Positions 7,231 to 12,659 of a DNA stretch of 12,659 nucleotides are shown here, in pieces. A program made the position numbers and the translations under genes. The notes beneath the pieces were generated by a model. The model saw only the letters and a program-made list of their open reading frames with translations. It did not search any database and was not told where the DNA came from. The stretch spans positions 1 to 12,659 of the forward strand of contig QIGJ01000362.1 of the NCBI GenBank assembly GCA_003229995.1, in the 5' to 3' direction. The first letter of the stretch is position 1, and each line of letters opens with the position of its first letter. Source of the stretch: Gammaproteobacteria bacterium (GTDB taxonomy: Bacteria > Pseudomonadota > Gammaproteobacteria > SZUA-152).

Positions 7231-8568
7231 ATGACCCCTATAATCCGTAATATCCGTAAGGACTTGCTCGTCTGGAAACAAACACCTTCACGTAAACCGT
7301 TGGTACTTAGAGGTGCCCGGCAAACCGGTAAAACCCATGCGCTAACGGCATTGGGGGAACAATATTTTTCCGCCTGTCATGCGCTTAATTTTCAGGAAAG
7401 CCCTGAACTGGCTCGTTTGTTCGAAGGGTCTCTGTCACCAACGAGTATCATTGAATCAATAGAGTTTTTCCTCGATACCAACATCAATATCCAAACAGAT
7501 CTGCTCATATTCGATGAAATACAGGATTGCCCTAGCGCTCTGACGAGCCTTAAGTATTTTTGCGAAAAAATGCCTGAGCTTGCCTTGTGCTGTGCTGGAT
7601 CGTTACTTGGCGTTGTTCACACAGAAGCGTCTTTTCCTGTTGGCAAAGTCACTTTTCTTGATCTTTATCCCTTGTCATTCGCTGAATTTTTAGGTGCAGT
7701 TGGCGAAGACAGAATGCTCAGCTTTGTAAAAAATGTACATCGACAGACTCAAATTCCAGCATTGGTCCACGAGAAGTTACTGGGTCTGCTGAAAGAATAT
7801 TTAATCGTTGGCGGTCTGCCCGAAGTGGTGGACGTTTACCGGCACGCACGAACACATCGGAGGGAAGCTTTTGAACTAGTGCGTGCCCGTCAACAAGATC
7901 TATTAAATGCGTATGTGAGAGACTTTGCCAAATACGCGGATGTTGTAAGGTCGGATCGCATTTTATCCGTATTTTCATCGATACCGGCGCAATTGGCTAA
8001 AGAGAATAAAAAATTTGTGACATCAAAGGTGATTTCCGGTGGACGTTATTCAACGTTACAAAGCGCTATAGACTGGCTTGAAGGCGCGGGCCTGGTGATC
8101 AAAGTCCCCATTGCCAACGCTGGCGAATTACCTTTCTCAGCTTTTACCCAGGAAAATCGCTTTAAACTTTACTTTTTTGATACCGGATTACTGGGCGCTC
8201 TGGCACAGTTATCGCCCGCTGCACTGTATACCGAAGCCAACCTTTTTGCGACATTTAAAGGGGCTTTTTGTGAAAACTTTGTTGCTCAGGAACTACGGCA
8301 AGTTGACGGTAGAACGCTGTATAGCTGGATGAGCAATACCGCAGAAATTGAATTTATGTTGGAAATAGGCGGGCAGGTTTTACCTATCGAAGTGAAATCA
8401 GGACACTCTGGAAAATTAAAAAGCCTTAACTCTTTTGCACAAAAATACGACCCACCGTACCGAACACGCTTTAGCACACGGAATCTTGAAATTAATATTG
8501 AAGCCGCTATGCACAGCTACCCACTGTATTTAAGTGGATGCTTTCCACTAAGGGATGGAACACAATAA
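7231..8568 (+). CDS. AAA family ATPase with C-terminal DUF4143 domain
   Basis: A 445-residue cytoplasmic ATPase of the AAA_14-DUF4143 type. The N-terminus is typical of the family and supports the ATG at 7231. Walker A is GARQTGKT at residues 28-35 with K34 and T35, and Walker B is LLIFDE at 91-96 with D95 and E96. CAGSLLG near 121-127 is at the sensor-1 position. The C-terminal domain (about 200-440) includes GAFCENFVAQEL near 344-355 and AEIEF followed by PIEVKSG. E374, E387 and K389 give the E...ExK pattern of PD-(D/E)xK-like folds. The length is usual for the family. Members are scattered through bacteria and archaea, often as isolated genes, and their role is not firmly known. No partner gene lies nearby: the gene is alone between a + strand operon and a - strand operon. 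Start-codon context suggests leaderless translation. The family is certain, the function unknown. Confidence 0.92.
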   Translation: MTPIIRNIRKDLLVWKQTPSRKPLVLRGARQTGKTHALTALGEQYFSACHALNFQESPELARLFEGSLSPTSIIESIEFFLDTNINIQTDLLIFDEIQDCPSALTSLKYFCEKMPELALCCAGSLLGVVHTEASFPVGKVTFLDLYPLSFAEFLGAVGEDRMLSFVKNVHRQTQIPALVHEKLLGLLKEYLIVGGLPEVVDVYRHARTHRREAFELVRARQQDLLNAYVRDFAKYADVVRSDRILSVFSSIPAQLAKENKKFVTSKVISGGRYSTLQSAIDWLEGAGLVIKVPIANAGELPFSAFTQENRFKLYFFDTGLLGALAQLSPAALYTEANLFATFKGAFCENFVAQELRQVDGRTLYSWMSNTAEIEFMLEIGGQVLPIEVKSGHSGKLKSLNSFAQKYDPPYRTRFSTRNLEINIEAAMHSYPLYLSGCFPLRDGTQ

Positions 8569-8633
8569 CTTCCCGGTTTAGCGCCCGGATTTAGGCCTAA
8601 TTGCACGCCCTGTTGGGCAAAAACCTGTCTACC
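8569..8633. other. Convergent intergenic gap, 65 bp
   Basis: This separates the + strand ATPase gene from the 3' end of dgkA on the - strand. It contains the 10-bp palindrome TTAGGCCTAA (8591-8600) and a 4-bp stem GCCC-TGTT-GGGC (8607-8618) followed by five A on the + strand. Neither makes a convincing terminator for either direction. Confidence 0.4.
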
Positions 8634-8996
8634 TTATAGGATTAATAACAAAATCCAAATCACTGCTGCATTGAGCAAGGCAACAAACACAGCCGCCGAA
8701 CCAATATCTTTGGCGCGCCCGGATAATTCATGTTGTTCTCCACCAAAACGATCCACCACGGTTTCGATAGCTGAATTTAACAGTTCGACGATTAACACCA
8801 GCAACAGGCTGCCGATGAGCAGGGCGCGTTCAATACCACTTTGTCCCAGCCATAACCCGACGGGGATTAATACAAGACACAATGCCAGCTCCTGTCGAAA
8901 GGCGGCTTCGTGTTTGAAGGCGGCTTTGAGCCCGGTCCAGGAATAACCCGCCGCCTTGGTGATGCGTGTCAGTCCTGTGTTGCCGGGTTTGCTCAT
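8634..8996 (-). CDS. dgkA: Diacylglycerol kinase
   Basis: A 120-residue inner-membrane enzyme that phosphorylates diacylglycerol to phosphatidic acid with ATP, returning lipid released by envelope-modifying transferases to phospholipid synthesis. The sequence follows E. coli DgkA closely. It has TRITKAAGYSW near 10-20, EAAFRQE at 30-36, the signature ELLNSAIETVVDR at 71-83 (E71, N74, E78, D82) and HELSGRAKDIGSA at 89-101. Three hydrophobic helices are seen at about 37-52, 57-75 and 98-120. The length is normal. The ATG follows the gcvPB stop after only 2 nt (TAA-CC-ATG) without a clear RBS, so it is probably translationally coupled. It is the last gene of the gcvPA-yejM-like-gcvPB-dgkA set. 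Placement beside a YejM-like hydrolase may reflect a DAG-producing reaction. Confidence 0.97.
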   Translation of the reverse strand: MSKPGNTGLTRITKAAGYSWTGLKAAFKHEAAFRQELALCLVLIPVGLWLGQSGIERALLIGSLLLVLIVELLNSAIETVVDRFGGEQHELSGRAKDIGSAAVFVALLNAAVIWILLLIL

Positions 8997-8998
8997 GG

Positions 8999-10486
8999 TT
9001 ATTGGTTGTTGTCAGTTTTTTTATAACGCAGGTCGAGTTCACGCGCTGCTTTAACATCGTCCAGACGGCGCATGGGCAGGGTATACGGCGCACCTTTTAA
9101 GGTTTGCGCATCAGATTCTGCTTCTTTTTGTATTGCTGCCATAGCTTCCACAAAGGCATCCAGTGTTTCTTTGGATTCCGATTCCGTTGGTTCAATGAGC
9201 AGGCATTCCGGCACGATCAATGGAAAATAGGTGGTGGGTGCATGAAAGCCATAATCCAGCAATCGTTTGGCAAAGTCCATGGCGGTCACGCCTTGCTCTT
9301 TAGCCTGCCGTTTCAGGGTAAGAATAAATTCGTGAGTAGCGCGCCGTTTGGGCAGGGCCATGTCAAAACCGGCCTGGCTGAGTTTTTTCATCAGGTAGTT
9401 GGCGTTGAGCGTGGCGTAATCTGCAACTCGTGTCATGCCTTCACGCCCCAGTAGCAGGGCATAAATATAGGCGCGTAACAATACGCCTGCATTGCCCATG
9501 AAGGTGGAGAGGCGGCCAATGGTTTGTGGAAGCTCTTTTTCTGTCAGCCAGTAATAACCATCGTTATTTTTTCCAACAACAGGAATCGGCATAAAAGGTT
9601 TAAGACGTTCGCTGACACCCACGGGCCCGGCACCGGGTCCACCACCACCATGTGGGGTAGAAAATGTTTTGTGCAGGTTCATGTGAATCACATCAAAACC
9701 CATATCGCCAGGTTTGACCTTACCGAGAATGGCATTGAGGTTTGCTCCGTCGTAATAAAGCAGCCCTCCCGCGTTATGGACAATTTCGGCAATTTCTTTA
9801 ATACGCCGATCAAATACACCCAGTGTGGAAGGGTTGGTCAGCATAATGCCTGCTGTTTGCGGACCCACGACGGCCTTGAGTGCATCGACATCCACATCAC
9901 CATTGGTATCGGTAGGGATTTCTCTGGTGGCATAACCACACATAGTGGCTGTGGCAGGGTTGGTGCCGTGAGCGGCATCGGGTACCAGAATTTCGCTGCG
10001 AACGGTATCGTTATTGGCATCATGATACGCGCGAATCATTGCGACACCGGCAAATTCACCCTGGGCTCCGGCCATGGGAGTGAGAGAGATGGCCGTCATG
10101 CCGGTCACGTCTTTGAGAATTTCTTGCAAATCCCACATGCAACTTAAATAACCTTGGCCGTGTTGTTCTGGTGACAGCGGGTGGCGACCGAGAAAACCAG
10201 GAAGCATGGCCAGCGTATTACAGGCGCGTGGGTTGTGTTTCATGGTGCAGGAGCCCAGCGGGTAAAAATGGGTGTCGATGGAAAAGTTTTTTTGCGACAG
10301 ACGGGTATAGTGACGCACGGCATCCATTTCTGACACTTCCGGCAGGCGTGGCGGTGTTTTGCGCAGCATGCTGTCAGGAATATTGCTTGCCTGTGCAACG
10401 TTGCATTGGCTGCGCTGGGTATGTGTATTGTTGACCCGGCCCGGCCGGGAGTGCTCAAAAATCAGAGGTGTATGTGTATCGCGCAT
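8999..10486 (-). CDS. gcvPB: Glycine dehydrogenase (decarboxylating) subunit 2, P-protein
   Basis: The PLP-bearing half of the split P-protein of the glycine cleavage system. It decarboxylates glycine and passes the aminomethyl group to lipoyl-GcvH, working as a heterotetramer with GcvPA in the cytoplasm. With the ATG at 10486 it has 495 residues, normal for the family. [10 protein letters not shown] follows the start at once, as in relatives. Signatures are [20 protein letters not shown] at 68-87, [12 protein letters not shown] near 169-180, [20 protein letters not shown] at 268-287 with the Schiff-base lysine K273, and [15 protein letters not shown] near the C-terminus. An in-frame GTG at 10534 would add 16 residues, but these repeat the 3' end of the upstream gene and are not part of the family; that GTG has no RBS. 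An ACAGG sequence lies upstream of the chosen ATG. If the GTG were used it would sit 2 nt after the upstream stop, so the longer form is not fully excluded. Confidence 0.96.
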   Translation of the reverse strand: MRDTHTPLIFEHSRPGRVNNTHTQRSQCNVAQASNIPDSMLRKTPPRLPEVSEMDAVRHYTRLSQKNFSIDTHFYPLGSCTMKHNPRACNTLAMLPGFLGRHPLSPEQHGQGYLSCMWDLQEILKDVTGMTAISLTPMAGAQGEFAGVAMIRAYHDANNDTVRSEILVPDAAHGTNPATATMCGYATREIPTDTNGDVDVDALKAVVGPQTAGIMLTNPSTLGVFDRRIKEIAEIVHNAGGLLYYDGANLNAILGKVKPGDMGFDVIHMNLHKTFSTPHGGGGPGAGPVGVSERLKPFMPIPVVGKNNDGYYWLTEKELPQTIGRLSTFMGNAGVLLRAYIYALLLGREGMTRVADYATLNANYLMKKLSQAGFDMALPKRRATHEFILTLKRQAKEQGVTAMDFAKRLLDYGFHAPTTYFPLIVPECLLIEPTESESKETLDAFVEAMAAIQKEAESDAQTLKGAPYTLPMRRLDDVKAARELDLRYKKTDNNQ

Positions 10487-10516
10487 GTGTTTTGCCTGTT
10501 GTATATCAAGTGTATG

Positions 10517-10559
10517 TTTGTAAAAACGGCTCACGTTTATTTTTTGTAAAAACGACTCA
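10517..10559. repeat. 17-bp imperfect direct repeat at the hydrolase-gcvPB junction
   Basis: TTTGTAAAAACGGCTCA (10517-10533) and TTTGTAAAAACGACTCA (10543-10559) differ at one base and are spaced 26 bp start to start. On the - strand the outer copy encodes the last residues (MSRFYK) of the YejM-like protein. The inner copy lies in the gap before gcvPB and, if translated from the GTG, would read VSRFYK. This looks like a small tandem duplication of the gene's end. Confidence 0.75.
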
Positions 10560-12438
10560 TTTCATCCATCACCGAGAGCATGAGTGTGTTGGATAATCTG
10601 GCATCGGGAATGTTGCGGTAGTGTTTGTCCAGAATATCGACATTACCAAATTCGTCTACCACGGTGAGGCGGTCTTTTTCCATTACCGCAAACTGGTTGT
10701 AGTTGCTGAGTAAAAGGTAAGGTCCGGGCTCTTCGGTGAGTAAATGGTTACCACTGCTGTAGTCGTGCAGGCCATTACTGCAACCCAGCACATCCTTCAT
10801 CAGTGTTGGTGAAATATCAAAATGGCTGGTTTGTTTATTGATGTGTTGTGCATTTTGTCCGGGCCAGTGAATAACCAGTGGCACCCGTGTTTGCCAGGGT
10901 GAAAAATTACTGTTGTGTCCCCAGTAGTTCAGTTTATTGTCGTTGAACTCCTGACCATGGTCACCGGTAATAACCACTACGGTATTGTCCAGCAGTTTTT
11001 CAGTTTTTAATTTTTTCAGAATAGAGGCGACAAGACTGTCGATAAAATGCACTGAATTTTGGTAACGGTTAAAAAACGGTGTGCGATCATAGTCATTGTT
11101 AAGCGCGATATAATTGACGGTTTTCAGGCTGGGTTCAAAGGTCAGTGGATAGTCAGCAGGAAAATCGTAGCCGTGCGGGGAGTCAAAAAACAGGAAGCCA
11201 AAAAAGGGTGACTGCTCGTTTTTTTCCTCGGTTTGTTTATCCAGAAAGGCAAGAAATTCATCACGGATATTCTGGTCGCGCTGGTGGGGTGAATTTCCTT
11301 TGGATTGCAGGCGCAGATTTTTAACGTTGGCAAATACGGTGCGATCAAATTCCGGGCTGTAGAGCTTAGCGCTGGCAAAAATACCCAACCGGTAATCTTG
11401 TGCAATGAGTTGATTGATGAATTCTGCACCTCGTTGTTCCGCCAGCATGGCATGCCAGTAAGTGCCGGGCAGGCCATAAAACAGCGTGAAAATTCCGGTG
11501 CGGGTAGAGTTGGCACCACTGTAGTGGTTGTTGAACACCAAGGCATTTTTTGCAAAGTGATGGATGTTGGGTGTGGCCCGGGCGGTGAGAGTATCAAAAC
11601 GCCAGGAGTCCACCACAATATAAACGATGTTGAGTGGTGCAGCTTTTGCGGTGCAGGTCAGCGGTTGCGTTGGGTAGTTAAGTGAACTGCTGGTATCGAT
11701 GTGCGCCAGTTTTGCACCGTTTTTAGGGTCAGCCCAGCCTCGTGCGATAAACCAGCGGTCAGCAGTGAGCGGTTTGTAGGCGGGAAGAAAACGGATTTGT
11801 TTGGTGATGGGCGTATAGGTGTTGGCATCGGCCCAGGCATATAAAACGTTTTGCGCAAAAAATATGGCGAATAATAAAAAACCGACAATGTAGCCGAAAG
11901 GGCGCTGTGGTGTGGCCAACACAAAAGCCCACACTCGTCGGCTTAACCAGAATTGAAAGCCAATCAGGGTCAACACAAACAGCCCCAGCATTGTCCACAA
12001 AAAAGCGGAGAAGGTGAAAATTTCTTCAGCGGCACCGCCGAGCAACAGGTTCATCACCATGCCGTTGAAGTGAAAACGGTATTGACTAAAGATGAAAGTG
12101 TCCAGGGTGATACCAAGGATAAAAATGAGTGCGATAGCGATGCCCAGGCCAAAAATAAATGGCCGACGTGGGAAAAGTAAAATGGGCAGGAATAATAATA
12201 GTGCACCGATAAACCCCATCGAGGCAAAGTGACCAATGAAGGCCAGTATGCTGAACGTTATTGTGTAATCACCGTCGGGAAATTGCACCGCCGTCAGATA
12301 TCGCAATGCAATCAACAGTGCAATAAAACTGTTGGCAAGAAAAAACCAGCCAGCCCAACGCAATAATTCGCTGCGGCCGGGGCGGCCGGGTTCTTTTTCT
12401 GTGGGGTGAATAATGTGGGTTTGTTCGTAGGATGGCAT
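10537..12438 (-). CDS. DUF3413 sulfatase-type inner-membrane protein, YejM/PbgA-like
   Basis: A 633-residue protein with an N-terminal membrane part (five predicted helices, about 27-48, 60-90, 94-115, 143-166 and 183-200) and a periplasmic alkaline-phosphatase-superfamily domain (about 265-540). Likeness to E. coli YejM/PbgA is clear in the membrane part (IGHF at 68-71, [13 protein letters not shown] at 200-212 against YIWADANFYRPIT) and beyond ([16 protein letters not shown] against [23 protein letters not shown]). In E. coli this protein controls LPS synthesis through LapB-FtsH and is thought largely degenerate at the active site. Here metal-ligand-type residues remain: D277 in VVDSWR, D493 and H494 in TGDHGQEF, and H508 in WGH; S311 or T312 is a candidate nucleophile. 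An enzymatic role (phosphatase or phospho-head-group transferase) is therefore possible. The gene lies between gcvPA and gcvPB with gaps of 54 and 50 nt. No RBS precedes the ATG, so the exact start is less certain than the frame. Confidence 0.9.
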   Translation of the reverse strand: MPSYEQTHIIHPTEKEPGRPGRSELLRWAGWFFLANSFIALLIALRYLTAVQFPDGDYTITFSILAFIGHFASMGFIGALLLFLPILLFPRRPFIFGLGIAIALIFILGITLDTFIFSQYRFHFNGMVMNLLLGGAAEEIFTFSAFLWTMLGLFVLTLIGFQFWLSRRVWAFVLATPQRPFGYIVGFLLFAIFFAQNVLYAWADANTYTPITKQIRFLPAYKPLTADRWFIARGWADPKNGAKLAHIDTSSSLNYPTQPLTCTAKAAPLNIVYIVVDSWRFDTLTARATPNIHHFAKNALVFNNHYSGANSTRTGIFTLFYGLPGTYWHAMLAEQRGAEFINQLIAQDYRLGIFASAKLYSPEFDRTVFANVKNLRLQSKGNSPHQRDQNIRDEFLAFLDKQTEEKNEQSPFFGFLFFDSPHGYDFPADYPLTFEPSLKTVNYIALNNDYDRTPFFNRYQNSVHFIDSLVASILKKLKTEKLLDNTVVVITGDHGQEFNDNKLNYWGHNSNFSPWQTRVPLVIHWPGQNAQHINKQTSHFDISPTLMKDVLGCSNGLHDYSSGNHLLTEEPGPYLLLSNYNQFAVMEKDRLTVVDEFGNVDILDKHYRNIPDARLSNTLMLSVMDEMSRFYKK

Positions 12439-12474
12439 GCGCGGAGGGCGTGTTTAATTGACGCTGTTGACTGT

Positions 12475-12501
12475 GCAAGCGTTGCGCAAGTGTTATGCAA
12501 G
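12475..12501. repeat. Three 11-bp-phased GCAAG repeats
   Basis: GCAAG occurs at 12475, 12486 and 12497, exactly 11 bp apart. The first two full units (GCAAGCGTTGC, GCAAGTGTTAT) differ at three of eleven bases. The array covers the end of gcvPA and the start of the gap before the YejM-like gene. It could be a protein-binding array on one helix face or slippage debris. Confidence 0.4.
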
Positions 12502-12659
12502 GACATTACGCAGGGCGATGGCGTATTGCTCAAGATCATCATCGGTTTTGGTCTCTGTTGCGCAGATCAAGAGGGCGTTACCCAGTTCCGGGTAAGCCTG
12601 GGACAGATCAAAACCACCCAGCACTCCCTGTGCATCCAGTGCGTTCAATGTCTCATTGG
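12493..12659 (-). CDS. gcvPA: Glycine dehydrogenase (decarboxylating) subunit 1, C-terminal fragment
   Basis: The last 54 codons of a gene running off the right edge of the window; the stop TAA is at 12495-12493 on the - strand. The fragment reads NETLNALDAQGVLGGFDLSQ, then AYPELGNALLICATETKTDD, then DLEQYAIALRNVLA. This matches the C-terminal end of P-protein subunit 1: the GVLGGFDLS segment, YPELGNALLICATE, and a final helix (YAIALR). GcvPA pairs with GcvPB, encoded two genes downstream, to make the glycine-decarboxylating P-protein. The gene is followed by a YejM-like gene after a 54-nt gap, rather than by gcvPB as is usual. The fragment is too short to judge the rest of the gene, but this end is intact and in frame. 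Confidence 0.88.
   Translation of the reverse strand, partial: NETLNALDAQGVLGGFDLSQAYPELGNALLICATETKTDDDLEQYAIALRNVLA

Noticed and set aside
8607..8623. GCCC-TGTT-GGGC hairpin followed by AAAAA as a terminator
   Set aside because: The stem is only 4 bp and the A-run is on the wrong strand for a + strand terminator; on the - strand the T-run comes before the hairpin, not after it.
9524..10147. 207-codon open frame on the + strand
   Set aside because: It lies antisense to the conserved GcvPB catalytic region and its product resembles nothing known.

Overview
The window looks like chromosomal DNA from a Gram-negative bacterium, most likely a gammaproteobacterium. The evidence is a glycine decarboxylase split into two subunits (gcvPA/gcvPB), an E. 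coli-like DgkA, a YejM/PbgA-like inner-membrane protein of the DUF3413-sulfatase type, an outer-membrane beta-barrel ending in Phe, and a REP-like hairpin. Genus cannot be fixed from the sequence alone. The window cuts a gene at each end: a polyketide synthase on the left and gcvPA on the right.

Region 1 (bases 1-6797, + strand) is a tight five-gene operon. It holds the C-terminal end of a type I polyketide synthase (ketoreductase, then acyl carrier protein, with no thioesterase), an alpha-oxoamine synthase (AONS) of the BioF/KBL/serine palmitoyltransferase family, a 762-residue RND/MMPL-type inner-membrane transporter, a periplasmic LolA-like lipoprotein-sorting-type protein, and a DUF1302-like outer-membrane barrel. 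Gaps are 19 and 6 nt, followed by two 1-nt stop/start overlaps. My reading is a lipid pathway. The PKS builds a beta-hydroxyacyl chain on its ACP. The AONS releases it by decarboxylative condensation with an amino acid, giving a sphingoid-like alpha-amino ketone. The RND/LolA-like/barrel trio then moves the product, or a lipid made from it, across the envelope. This is the most interesting system in the window.

Region 2 (6798-7230) is a 433-bp gene-free stretch with a REP-like hairpin, a second imperfect inverted repeat beside it and an AT-rich promoter. Region 3 (7231-8568, + strand) is an orphan AAA ATPase with a C-terminal DUF4143 nuclease-like domain, apparently leaderless or nearly so.

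Region 4 (8634-12659, - strand) reads gcvPA (C-terminal 54 codons only), a YejM/PbgA-like DUF3413-sulfatase, gcvPB and dgkA. The membrane hydrolase gene sits between the two halves of glycine decarboxylase. Its 3' end is echoed by a 17-bp direct repeat that creates a false N-terminal extension for gcvPB. Unlike E. coli YejM, the hydrolase keeps the metal-ligand motifs of the alkaline-phosphatase superfamily. With dgkA in the same operon, an enzymatic role that releases diacylglycerol is a reasonable hypothesis.
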